The notes below the pieces were generated by a model that did not search any database, had not been told where the DNA came from, and worked only from the letters and a program-made list of their open reading frames with translations. From positions 198,271 to 262,270 of the forward strand of contig JH720363.1 of the NCBI GenBank assembly GCA_000231825.2: DNA of 64,000 bases, given 5' to 3'. How positions within the stretch are numbered: the first letter of the stretch is position 1; each line of letters starts with the position of its first letter. This DNA is from Tetrahymena elliotti 4EA (Eukaryota > Ciliophora > Oligohymenophorea > Hymenostomatida > Tetrahymenidae). Positions 50,739-63,300 of this stretch are shown one piece after another. Position numbers and translations under genes: made by a program.

Positions 50739-51692
50739 ATGTCAAACCACGCATTTAACAGAGCTTAAAACCCATTATCAAGCTTTTTAAGGAAGTCTAA
50801 AGAACTAAAAATAGTTGTTTTTGGATAGGAATAAGCAAAAAAAGGTTTAGAATAAGCATGGAAAGGAAAGCAAAATAGACTAGAAGTTGTTCTAGAATAA
50901 AGAAGGGAAAGAATGAATGGGGATTTATTGATTATTTAAGATGAATTTTAAAGTCTTAGAGAAATTTTATTAGAAAAAATGAAGAAAGAAAAAAGAAGAA
51001 GAAAGGAATTGTATGTTGATCGAAGTATTTGGCGAAATGCTAATTATATCGTTAAAATAATATTAAATTAAATACAAGCAAACACTTATAGATTTTTGTC
51101 TATTTCTTTTGTTTTATATATTTGTATGTTTGGTTTATTAGGTTGTTTGATAGCTTGCTTGCTTGTTTTTAAACATGTTTAAATTACATTCATTTAATGT
51201 TGTTAATTTTCTTTAATAATAGCTTTAAATACATTTAATTTATTTTAATTTTTGTATTTAATTTAATTATAATTTTGTCACCCCAATCTTATTTTTAAAT
51301 TACATTTAAAATATTTCCACAAGCATCTTTTATCTGTCTTACTCTTCCTTCTTTCTCAATTCTCTATCTATCTTTGCTATTATTTATTCCTATCTCTTAG
51401 AAAGATACGTAACTCCCTCCTTCTTTTTAAAGCTTTAATACTACATTCTCTTTATTTATTTGCTTCTTTGTAGAGGATAAGACATAGCCAGAGGATGCTT
51501 TGTGAAAGGCTGCCTCTACTCTGCGAGGTTGGAGATAGTGTCGAAGTGTTATTTGGGCTGGGTTGGTGGGTAAATTAGGAGACGGATCTGTGTTTGCAGG
51601 GAGGTATCGGTTAAGGAGAAAGGAAGCAAGGAAAGTAGGTTTTAGATTCAATTATGAATAAATTATAAATAAATATATAGGGGTTAATGTGA
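50739..51692 (+). CDS. Unrecognised protein, coiled-coil plus membrane segment (up to 317 aa)
   Basis: ATG 50739 opens one frame to TGA 51690. Residues 1-110 look clearly coding: MSNHAFNRAQNPLSSFLRKS, then charged helix LEQAWKGKQNRLEVVLEQRR and EILLEKMKKEKRRRKELY. A hydrophobic stretch follows (SISFVLYICMFGLLGCLIAC), then Leu/Phe/His-rich sequence that could be an intron, then a GC-richer patch (about 51470-51620) encoding RMLCERLPLLCEVGDSVEVL. The whole frame is stop-free, but an intron from about 51050 to the TTTGTAG at 51471 is possible, which would put the patch in a different frame. The minus strand of this patch is also open. No family recognised. Confidence 0.5.
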
Positions 51693-52077
51693 ACTATCAG
51701 TTTTTTATAATCAAGTTTTATCCTTTTTAGCTATTAATGATTACGATATTAATTTACTTTTCTGATAATGTACGCTCACTTATTTTAATAAAATATTCAA
51801 AAAGTAAAAACTTGAAGAAATAATAAATATAAAAAAAGAACTTTATAAAAAGTTAAAAAAATTAAGAAGAATAAAGAAAGGAAGAGAAGAAGAAATTAAC
51901 AAGAAGAGCTAAATAAAACAATATATTTGACAGACCAAAATCACACACAACAAGCTATACCAACCCCTCCACTATTTATTTTGAGAACAAATACACCTCT
52001 CGCTACCTATTTATTTGTCGAGTGACTCCTATTTATTTCATAACACACTTTGATTTTAAATCTCAAACCATAGAATA

Positions 52078-53382
52078 ATGAGTGAAGAACAACAACAACT
52101 CCTTCATGACCTCTAGACAGGCAAGAAATTCCTTAACTGTAAGTCATTACACTATATTTAGTATTTTATTTTTAAACTATTCTCTCTTATTACACTCACT
52201 AAAGCTTTATTTACTCACACTCCTTTACTTCACACTTGCTTGTTCTCCTACTTACTTGTATATACTATCCTCCCTTTCACTATATAGCCTTTAATTTGAT
52301 TCACTGATTCTTACAGACTATTAATATTCTTTATTTTTATTTATGCTAATAATAAAATTACTATTCACTTCCTTAAAAAAAATTAATTGGATGATTGAAA
52401 ATCTTAGTCCTTTCTACATAAATATGAAACAAACTTTTCAAATTAACTCACTCACAAAGCCTCCCATATTTTACCATAGATATTCCTATCTCTTGTTTCT
52501 ATTTCTCCATTAAGAATTAAAAATACTTACACAAAAGACAGAGACCCGTATATCAATTTAGATCTACTACTCCATTAGCGCCTCTCATTAGATTTATAGC
52601 TAGATTGCTAAGACCAATTTTAATTTACATATAGATAGAATTTTTCATCTAAATTAATACAAGTCCTTCTCTAATAATAAGCATTAATTTATAAAAGCTT
52701 AGAAATAGCACTGAAAATATATCCTCTATCATATTTAATAGAAATTCATACTTGCTAGAAAAAGCAATCAGTTCTTATAGAAACTGAATTAATAAGATTA
52801 CAGATCCGAATTCGTCCATCTATCAGAAGAAAGAAGCAAAATAATAGAAGCTTAAAATGAAAAAAGCAAAGCTCCTCATTTGAATAGAAAAATCTTGAAT
52901 GAATATTAGATAATTTAGATATTTAAAAAAAAGATATGCGTTTTAAGTGCTAGAAACTCCCCTTTCCTTTATTAAATGGAGATGAGCAATTCATAGATAC
53001 TTGTTTTAAAGAATTTTTCAATAGAAGATAAAAGTTTTAAATTTGTACTGCTTATAGTTTATGCGAAATAAAGTTAGAAATATAGATGCATTTTAACCCT
53101 ATCTGATAAATAGATAGAGAGTTAATAAACGAGAAATAAGAGATATTTAAATTTTAACTAGATTAAATAAAAATCTTTGGAATAAAAGTGGAAGGAAATG
53201 AAGAAATATAATTTGAAAAATAGATGATAATGAAGAGTTAGCTGATTACTGACAGACTTACTGAATGAAAGAAAATAAGAGAAAAATAATGGATAATAAG
53301 GAAAATACTTTAATTTCTGTTAAGAAGAGATTAAAAATTTAAGTAATCTTATATTAAATTGAAAAAAATTTTTGAGGCGTGA
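52078..53382 (+). pseudogene. Doubtful coding region, frame interrupted by TGA codons
   Basis: ATG 52078 begins a plausible first exon (MSEEQQQLLHDLQTGKKFLN) with a consensus donor GTAAGT at 52139. The same frame downstream carries coding-like stretches (about 52510-52857 with LEIALKIYPLSYLIEIH; 52921-53103 with KCQKLPFPLLNGDEQFIDT; 53107-53265 with REIL/NEKQEIFKFQL-like helices). TGA interrupts it at 52858, 52900, 53104 and 53266. Possible readings are a multi-intron gene, an eroded gene, or chance in purine-rich DNA. No family recognised. Confidence 0.3.
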
Positions 53383-53774
53383 CGTGAGTTTTAGATATAC
53401 GGATATACTTATTCAAATTAATAGTACGTAAATCTAGATATAATATATACTTATAAATACACACAAGTAAAAAAAGCAAAGCAAAAGTAATTAAAATAAT
53501 CTCTAATTCAAATCAATCAATTAATTAATTCAGCTTTTTCTTAATTAAATTCACTAGATTGTTTTCTCTCAATAGCTCTTTAATATAGCATTAACAAGGA
53601 TAATAGCCTAGTACTTTAAAAGCAAGGAAGGAAGGAAGTAAATAAGTAAGTAAAGTAGCAAGCAAGGAATCGAGCAAGAAAGCAAAAAAATAAATAGGAG
53701 TTTTTTAGTTAAGAAATAAATTAGTATGAAGAGAGAAAGTAGAATTAACATTGATCGATGAGCAAATTATATGA

Positions 53775-55556
53775 ATGAATATTTTAGTATTTTTATTTTT
53801 AATATAAATAGAACAATTAATCCAGCAAATTTCGAATCCAGCTATATTGCAATTACTTGCATCATAGGCATAGCCCCAGAACATTTAATAAAATCAACAA
53901 AAGCAGCAATTTCAGCAACTTTTAAATTAGTAAGCATTGGGATAGCAGTAGCAATAGGTAGTTGGGTTTCCTCTATCATAGTTAAATTAGGCAGCAAATT
54001 AATCTGTTCTCAACTAGCCATAATTCTTATATTAGCTTGCAGGTAAGATGGGCTTAAGCGATAGTTTTTAAGCTTTGCATGATAGAAATGTTAAGATGTT
54101 TTAATTGTACTAATAAGAAAAATAATCATAAAACTAATTTTAAAATCCAGAAAATTAGGCAGTGGGCTAACTTGCAGCTAACTCACCATAATTTATATCA
54201 TAGATGGTACCACATACTGTGTTACCTGATATTGATTAGTATTAAGCTTTGCATGATAGAAATAGAATGATGTATTAATTATACTTATAGGAGGAGAATT
54301 AGCAAAAATAATAATCAAACTAATTTAAAAATCCAGCTTAAAACTAACTTCTTTCAAATATTCTCTAATAATAGTAATAACCACAACAATAATAATTATT
54401 TTAGCAACAAGGTGTCAATAGCTAATTGAATGGTTAAACTCTTGGTGCATTTGATAGAAATGCCTTAACCGAGTTACAGTATCAACTGTTAGCACAATAG
54501 CAATTGAATTAAAAGACTTAATAAATACCATAATAAAATAGATAAGCTATGCTCATCAACGAGATTTTAAACAACACAAATAGCATTTAAAATTAACCCT
54601 TTTAACAAATTGGGTAACTTGGATTAGCTCAAAACTTAGTTCAATAGCAAAAAATAGTTTTAGATGACGATCAAGCTGAGGAAGAACTGCAACAACAACA
54701 ATAACAGCAATAATAATAGCAATAGTATTTGTTAAACTAACAAGAATTAGAACTCCAATAAAAGGCTCGACTATAAAAGAATCAAATTTCATTAGCTAAT
54801 CTCGCCAAAGAAAATTAAGTTATTAATTTGGAAGACAATTCAGATGTTTATGAAACGATGACAGCTGCTCAAAAAATTAAATTGCAACACTAAGAAGATC
54901 TCTTGGAATAGCAAGTGCAGTAATTGCTACCAAACTTAGTTGGAACCCAATTAACCAAAAGTTAGGCTATTCAATTTTTGGTATCCAAAATAAGAGAAAA
55001 CCCTGCTATACTCCAAAAAAATGCAGAATTATAAGCTTTCATTTACAACTATTTAAGCATACAGCAAACCAAAGGAGCAGATCCTTCAATCAACTCCATA
55101 GATTAAATTAAAAGTAATTTTACATTTTATTCTTTATCCTAATTTCCAATAAAATACCTATCCAAATATATAAATAACAAACAAAATAAATCTACTTTAT
55201 CAATCAACTAATAAATCATTCATTCAAGTATTTCTAATGTTTTTTTATAGAGCAATAATTTATTGACTTAAAAAGTAACTAGTTTTTTAAATCCGCATTT
55301 CACAAATAACAAAAAAGCGCCTAAATACTTTTTTCTATAACCCATCCCCTCTAACTTCTATCCTATAATATTTGGTTCATTTTTTCTTCTAAATTTTGAA
55401 TATGAGATGAAATTTGTCTAAAGTAATTTGGATTATTCCTTTGTTTGTAAAACAGGTTCTGTGAAAAATCTACTTTATTAAAATACCTGTTACCAACAAA
55501 AAAATAAGTATAAAATATTGACTAAATAGAATAAAATCTATTTGATGTCTAAGTGA
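53775..55556 (+). CDS. Poly-glutamine-rich protein with internal ALHDRN repeats
   Basis: Frame from ATG 53775 to TGA 55554 (593 codons); most Gln codons are TAA/TAG. An AATAG acceptor at 53810 suggests that the hydrophobic first residues are intron and that the true start lies upstream. The product is dominated by Gln runs (near 53990 and 54680-54730). Two copies of a motif occur, FQALHDRNVKMFQLYQQE and YQALHDRNRMMYQLYLQEE, plus a weaker third (LGAFDRNALTELQYQLL). A more structured part follows (TMTAAQKIKLQHQEDLLEQQ; AIQFLVSKIRENPAILQ). After about 55112 (a GTAATT donor) the sequence loses its Gln bias, so a terminal intron is likely. Composition resembles nuclear transcription or RNA-binding cofactors; function not assigned. 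Confidence 0.65.
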
Positions 55557-56201
55557 AAGAAATTAAATTTGAATTTCTTTTTGGGGGAAAAAAAGCGAAA
55601 AAAATAAAATCTTGATTGATGAATCAATGAATTTAAATTAATGCAAAATTTCTATCCACATCATCATCATAATAAACTAAAAAAATAAATAAACAAATAA
55701 TACTTTTAAACAATCCCCCTTTAAATGCAAATTGTTATTTTTTTTCCTTAACTCTTTCAGCACTCACTCAATTTTTATTTATTAAATTTCCCTCTTTTAT
55801 CATTTCCATTTGTGAATTCTTAGAACGCAAATAATCACTTAATATCTTCTTAGTATTGCATCTTTAAATCCTAAAAATAAAATATAAATGAAAAACAAAT
55901 CAGCTTATGATTAATTTAAAATATTTTTTCTCACAAATTTACTTTCAAATTCAAAGTTAAATTTCTTACGAATAAATGTAAATTTTAAATGAATCATATT
56001 TATGATAAATTATTTGTTGATTGACTATTTTCATTTTTTGTGCTTACAGTTTATAAATATATTAAATCTATATTATGTAATATTTTTGAATCTGATCTGA
56101 TTATTTTTATTATAATAGTTGAAGATGTTAATAGCAGAAACTATGGTAGTACAAATCAACTTAAAAAGTTAATAAACTAAAATGACTCTCACTCTGTAAG
56201 C
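55557..56201. other. AT-rich spacer with possible upstream exon of the PHD gene
   Basis: From an AATAG acceptor at about 56118, the frame of the PHD gene is already open (VEDVNSRNYGSTNQLKKLIN) up to the called ATG 56202. An upstream exon therefore probably exists; none was identified with confidence. A G5 tract with A7 sits at 55580. Confidence 0.4.
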
Positions 56202-59200
56202 ATGAGCGAAAGTCCTACAAAAAAAAGACCTAAAAAATCAGATGACTACAAGTCAGCGATGATTTAGGAATAGGACATATAAGTAATAGAAGATGACGAT
56301 GATGAACCTATTCAAGCATAAAAGCAAATAAGCAACTAAAGCAATGGAACTTAGAATGGCAAAAATAAAGCATAATAAGAAGGTACTAAGAGAAGTGAAG
56401 ATATTTTGATGCAAGTTCTCAATAACAATTTAAAAGGAAAATTAGATAGCAAAAAAAATAGTAAAGTATAAAATGAACTTGTAATTAATGAAGGAAGCAA
56501 TGAAGGATAGAATGAAAAAGAAGGAGAAAACATGGAAGTCGAAGAACATGAAAAGGAAGAACCAAATAAAAATAACGAAATAAATGAAGATTAAGATGAT
56601 GAAGAGGATGGAGATGATGAAGAAGAGGAAGATGAAGAGGAAGAAAAAAATAAAAAATAATAAAAAGGATAAAAATCTACTGCTAATAGAAAAAAAGGCA
56701 ATAAGCAAAATAAAGACAAAAGTAATTTTTATTTCTACATATCAAAATAAATAAAATATATTTTACTAAATAATTTTGAATAAATAAAGTTGATACTGGA
56801 TTCATATCTAATGACGATGAAGATCAAGAAAAAGGAGATGCAAAATCCAAAGCAGGTAAAAAAATTTGCTTTATCTATAGAAATTTAAAAGAAATTAATT
56901 TTCATTTTTAATGAAGGATTTAAATAAAATCTTTCTTATTTAAAGTTTGAAGTTATTTCTTTAAATATTTAAATCCTATTATTATTTACATTGATGTAAA
57001 TTTATTTAAAAACATACACAATTTTTAATTTTTTAATTAGAATTGCGAATAATTATTTCATATTTCTACTTCTTTTTGGTCATTTATTAATTTAATTTAT
57101 TTATTTAAAAAAATAGGAGATAAGAAAATAAAAAAATCCAATAACAATAATAGTTTAAATAGCAGTAATTCTAAAAACGCAAATAACTCTTCTAATAATG
57201 CAACTTAGTCTAAATAAAATTAAAATTAGCAGGTCCCTAAAGTATGTAGCAACAACTTTTGTAAAAAAGCACCTATTAACCTATAAAAAGCTAACTCCAA
57301 AAGAACTGAAGGTAAATTCTACTGGTTCTGCCAATAGTGTTTTGAGTGTTTTAACAAGGGCTATCATTGTGATTATTGTGAACAAGTTTATGAAAATAAT
57401 GAATCTTGTGCTGATGTTAAGGAATGGGTAGGATGTGAAAACTGTAGTAAATGGGTAATTAATTAATTCATAGCACATTAATTTTTCAGATTTATTTTTA
57501 TTCTAAAATAATATTTATTTTAAATCTATAGAACCATGTTGACTGTGAAGCTGCATTTAAGAATGACGCTAAAATTAAAAAAATTTATAAATCTAAAGAT
57601 TTTAAGTATTACTGTTAGAAATGCGATTAAAAGAAGAATAAAAAGTAAGGCAATACTTCAAATAGCCCACAAGTAAATAATATTTAAGGTAATGGTGTGA
57701 CAGGAAGTAGTACTAATATAGGAAGTGTATAAAATAGTTAAGTAAATATTTCCAATTAAAATTAGAGCAATACAGCCAACTAAAATTAAGGAAAAAAGAC
57801 AAGAAACAGATAAAATAATTCCAATTAGATTGGAAGCACTACATAATGGGATGAAGCTGATAACAAGCAATCAACTAAGAAAGTGACTCCTTCTAAGAGA
57901 AGATTTGGCGCTTTAGGAAATGCATCTACTTCATAAGTCCCAAGTGATAATGAAAAGATGAGTACTCATACAGGCGATTTTAAATCAAAGAATGCTGATT
58001 AGTACAAAGAATACTAATATGATATATCTTAGCCCTACAAAAGAAGAATAGAATAGAAGTCATAGTCTAAAGAATAAACCCAAGAAATTCTTCCTAGCAG
58101 AAAGAAATATACTCACTAATATCCTCACCACAATTTTAATTACTTTTAATATTTCATCAATGAACTTGCTTTTGGTAAAAAATTAATTAACAAAAATATC
58201 TTTTAAAATATATCTAAATTTGAATATAAATTAAAGGTGTTAAGCTTATTCTCAGTGATGATTTCATTAAAAGCGATTTAGATAAATTCCGTTGTTGTAT
58301 AGATGAGGAATTCAAGGAAAAATATGAGGAAGAATAAAGAATTCGTGAACTTAACCGCAAGAAAAAGGAAGAAGCTGAATAGGAAAGAATAAAATTAAGT
58401 TAATAGCGCAAGCTCCAACATTAACAAAAAATGAAAGAAAGATAATAGAATAATGAAGATGGAGACGATGAAAATGAAGATCAAGATAGTGACAATAGAA
58501 ATGATAACGAAGATGATGGAGCAGATGGTGATGACAGTAATGGTGAAGATGATGATGGAAACAATAATCAATAAAATAATTCCAGTAATCGTAGAGATTA
58601 AATCACTACTCGTCGTGCTAATACTAGAAGAGCAGCTTAGTAAGAAAAGAATGGAGATGAAGACAAAGATGATGAAACTCATTCTAACTATTCAAAAGGT
58701 CGCAGAAAAATCACCGATGAAAAAAGAAGTAAATTTAGTTAAAAACAAAAAACCACTAATAATGAAGATGAAGAAGGAAAAGACGATAATGATAATAAAT
58801 CAGAAAATAATAACGATTGGGAAGGTAGCAATAATGGAGATTATTAAAAAACAAGAACTCGTAAAAGAGCTAATTTGAACAAAAGAAGTATGTTCCATTA
58901 ATAACCTTCTGCTAATAATATTGATGATGATCAAACTGGTGATAAGCTTCGTAGTGGAACTTAAATGGATATTGAAGATGATCAAGAAGATAATGAAGAC
59001 GATAACAATAATAATGATGAATTCAATACAGATGATGACCAAAATGAAGATGAAGATAAGAAAAATCTTCGTGGTAAAAACTAAACCAATCAAAGAAATA
59101 CTCGTTCTAAAACAGGAACTTAAACCAGTTCAGGCTTTAGCTCTTATCGTACAAAGCTTCGTGTAACTCCTGAAAAAAATAAATTGAGAAATGGAACATC

Positions 59201-59294
59201 AAACAATAATAACTCTAACTCTGCATCAAACTAGAACTAATCATCAGCTACTACAACAACAAGATCCGGAAGAACTGCAGGAAACAAATATTGA
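56202..59294 (+). CDS. PHD-type zinc finger, highly acidic/basic chromatin-type protein (at least 874 aa)
   Basis: Exons 56202-56721, 56790-56855, 57117-57454, 57532-58174 and 58237-59294; all GT...AG, lengths sum to 875 codons, TGA at 59292. The frame is open 84 nt upstream of the called ATG, so the N-terminus may be longer. Order: a Lys-rich start (SPTKKRPKKSDD), a long Asp/Glu run (about 56580-56650), then a cysteine-rich module: VCSNNFCKK, FYWFCQQCFECFN, YHCDYCEQVYE, WVGCENCSKWNHVDCE and YYCQKCDQKK. WVGCxxCxxWxHxxC is the PHD-finger signature, which usually reads histone tails. Downstream is a helical block (DLDKFRCCIDEEF, EQERIKLSQQRKLQ) and repeated acidic and RRxxRR basic stretches. 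Likely nuclear. Confidence 0.82.
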
Positions 59295-60322
59295 AAAATA
59301 ATAATAAAACAGTATAACTAATTGTATAATAATAAATCAATAGAAACTTGAAGCTCAAATTTAGATTAAAATTAAATAATTATCTATGAATCAACCAATA
59401 AATTAAATAAAATTTCAAAAAAACTTTAAAAATTAGAATAAAAAAATACAATGAAGCATAATTACATACCTTAGAAATTTCAATATTTTCCTATAATTAA
59501 ATAAATTATTGACTCACACACTCACATAAATAAATAAAATAAAATGATCAAAACTATAAACAAAAAATAAATAATAAATCCATTTTATCTTTGTAAATTA
59601 ACTTATTTCAATAAAACAATCAATCCATTTTTTTAAGAGTAATAATATAATATTAGATAGATTGATAATGTGTTACAAATTACTCATTATTTAATTCAAA
59701 GATTCATTAATTAAAACCTTGATAAAATTCTTAGCCTTTACTATTTTGTGATGATTATCAAAATTAAGATTCTTTATAAATACCATCTACAAATCATCAT
59801 TTTCTTTTTTAATTTCAATAATTAACTTTAAATAAAATGAACTAATTTAAAGACTACAATTAGTGAATGAATCATGTGATATTAATTTAATAAGAGTCTT
59901 TATATCAAATAATAAATAACAAGCAAGAATATCAACAATAAATAATTAAGGTATTCTAGATGTAGTGTTTTTACAATTAATCAAATAGTTAAACTCTAAT
60001 TTCAAATTACTTTATGAATTTAAAAAGTATTGTTTACATATTGAATCTATTTTAACTTTACCTTCTTTCTCAACTTGAAAATTATTCTCTTTTCAAACTT
60101 TTTTTCAAAAAACTTAAATTACTTTTTTGAGATCTAGATTAACACTAATTCATGTATATTGATTAATTCTTTTTAAATTAATTTTTTAATTGATAAATTT
60201 TTTAAATTATTTTAATTTGGAAATATTTCTTGAAAAGTTAAAACAAAATAAATTTTAACTGAAAACAAAAATTTGAGGAATATTATAAATTATTATAACA
60301 AAATAACTTTTATTTTCTTAAA
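59295..60322. other. AT-rich intergenic DNA
   Basis: 3' flank of the PHD gene and 5' flank of the third LRR array. Nothing recognised. Confidence 0.5.
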
Positions 60323-63300
60323 ATGAGCTCAAAAGATGAAAATAAAAATATTGAATAAAACATTTAAAATCTTAATTAAGAATATCAAATATTTAATTAA
60401 TTTTTTCTTCTAAACTTTTTATTTGAAATAATTAATTAAATGATTTATTTTGGTTTTTAATTAATTCATATTTAATTTAATTTCTGAAAAAATATAAATC
60501 AATTTTGTTTTTCAAATTAAATTCATATTTTATCCTTTTTTCATTCTTATCTCTTGAGAAATATTCATTTTTATGATTTTTTAAAAGATTTGAATAAAAT
60601 TGGTGAGATTGGTGCAATAAAATTAGGTTCAGGTTTAGCAAAATGCTCTAACCTCTTAACTTTAATTCTTGATTTATTCACTACTTTTTATTTGAAATTT
60701 AATTCACATTTTATCTTTTTATCATTTCATAATTCTTAATTAGATATTTATTTTCTTATTTTTTCTAAGTTAGAGCAATATTGGTGATATAGGTGCATAA
60801 GGGTTAGGATCTAGATTAGAAAAATGCTCTAACCTTTAAACTTTAACACTTGAGTTAAGGTAAAAACATTTTTCTATTTTAATTATTTTTTTCTTTCAAT
60901 ACTTCTTAATTTAATGTTGATTTTTATAATTTCAATAGGTCAAATAATATTGATGGTATTTGTGCATAAAAATTAGTATATAACTTAGCTAAATGCTCTA
61001 ACGTCTAAACTTTGAATCTTAACTTCGGGGAAAATACTCTTTCAATTTTAATTATGCATTTTAGAGTAAAGGCTTTAATTTATAAACTAATTAATACCCT
61101 AATTAATATATTTGGGTTTACTTAGTATTAAGCTCATTCATTCATTCATTTATTTTTTATTTTTTTAAATTAAATTAGCATTTGAATCTTTTTCTTATTC
61201 TTTAAATACTTCTTTATTCAATAAATTTTTAAAGTTAAAATAATATTGGTGAGAATAATGCATTAGAATTAGTATCTGAGTTAACTAAATTCTCTAAATT
61301 CTACTCTTTGTCTCTTTACCTAGTGTAAACATAGTTTTTCAATTATAATTACTCATTTTAAAAAAAACAAACTTAAATTTATGATAAACTAACTGATTAA
61401 TTTATACTTGATACTATTTTAATATTATTTTTTATAGTTATTAAAAGGTGGAATAATATTAGTAAAATGGGGAAATAAAGATTAAGATTAGAATTGTTCA
61501 AAGCTAAAAGATTTGTTAAGTTTTATTATATTTTTTGAAACACTTATTTACAGACTAATTAAATTTCCAGTTTTTTAAATTATTAAATGATAAAATAAAT
61601 CTTTTTATTGTGTTCAAGCATCTTATTCTTGAAATATATAACTACTCACAACTTAATTATAAAATTTATAATGATTTATAATGAATAAATCATAATGTCT
61701 TAATTTCTTAAAAATTATTTTTGAATTGTAAATGTAATTAAATTGCATTTCTACAAATTATTTATCAACTTAATTTTTGTTTACTTCTTAAAATGATATT
61801 TTTATGAATCTACTGCTGTTTCGTTTATTATTTTTTGATATAAAAATTTTATTTGTAATTCTTCTATTAAGACACCAAATTAAAAAATTTCTAAAATTTT
61901 CCTAAAATCAAGATAAAATCACAAAATTTATTCCAAATTAAAAGTTTTAATTTTATAAATAAAAATATTTTGATTAGCTGCTTATTGTAAATTAATTTGA
62001 TGTTTTATAAAAATATTAAAAGAAATAATCATTTTAATTTAATTTGTTTATTTATTTTGCAAAATTTTTTGTGAAAAAGTTATTAAAATTTTTCATAGAA
62101 ATAAATAAATTAATTCAATTTTGTGTATCTAAACAAACTTGATAATAGAAAAAAATGTTGTTATAACAAAAAAAATATATTAGAGATTTCAGCGATGTAT
62201 TTCAAATTCTAAAAAAATATTAATATATTTTAATATATTTGTATTTAAAGTTATAAAACTCTACTTTAGCTTTTTACTAAGATCTTCATATTAGCTTGAG
62301 GTAAATAATTATTAGTTTTTATATTAAATAATTAAACCTCTAAACCTTAGCTTTTAACATCAGTTAAAAATAGTGCTTCATCTTTATTATGCATTTTATG
62401 ATAACAAATGTAAATTATGAATGAATAACTATAATATTTTGGGTTGTTTAACTTATTTTTTCCTCATTATTTTAAAACATTTTTTTTATTCAATACTAAA
62501 AATTAAAAAATATTTAAAAGTGGGAGTAATATTGATAAAATCGGTGCATAAGAATTAGGATCTCAGTTAGGAGAATGCTCTAATCTCTAAAATTTAACTC
62601 TTTACCTCAGGTAAAAATAAAATTAATAAATAAAAACATTAATTTATGAGCGAGTGACCTACTTATTTGGGGCTGAATTAATTGGTTTGGCTATCTCATT
62701 CATTACTTTTTATTATTTAATTTTAAATTTAATTGAAATTTTTAGTTTATATATATTTATTTTTATAATTTTTCAAAGTAGGAACAATATTGGTGATATT
62801 GGAATACAAGGATTAGGTTTTGAGTTAGGATATTGTTCTAATCTCTAAATTTTGATTCTTCATCTCAGGTAAAAATAGTGTTTCAATATTCATTATGCAT
62901 TTATTGATTAAATAATGACTATAATTTATGAGTAACTAACTGACTCATTTTGGGTAGGTTTACTTGATTTTTTGTTTGGCTTGCTTGCTCATTCATTAAT
63001 TTGTTTTCAAATTCAATTCAAATTTTTTTTTTCTCATTCTTTTAAATTTCTCTTTATTTATTATTTTTTAATAGCAGGAATAATATTGGTCAAATTGGAT
63101 CATAAGAATTAGGATCAGGGTTAGGATATTGTACTAATCTCAAAACTTTGGAACTTGACCTCAGGTAAAATAGTGTTTTAATATATTAATTATGCATTTT
63201 TGAATGAGTGAGTGTATAAAGACTTTTATTTATGAGCAATTTACTAAAAATTTAGTTTGATTTGCTTAATATTTGCTTGGTTTGCTCATTCATTAGTTAA

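Noticed and set aside
51427..51651. Minus-strand 74-aa standard-code ORF (MNLKPTFLASFLLNRY...)
   Set aside because: It overlaps the plus-strand ORF that has a convincing start and helical N-terminus. It cannot be fully excluded, so the both-strand openness is reported as a finding instead.
53771..54046. 91-aa standard-code ORF with hydrophobic character
   Set aside because: The frame that stays open for nearly 600 codons with the ciliate code is the Gln-rich one; this is its +1 shadow.
58395..59166. Standard-code hydrophobic ORFs on the minus strand and Met/Ile-rich ORFs on the plus strand
   Set aside because: They are shadows of the Asp/Glu/Asn-rich exon of the PHD gene in other frames.
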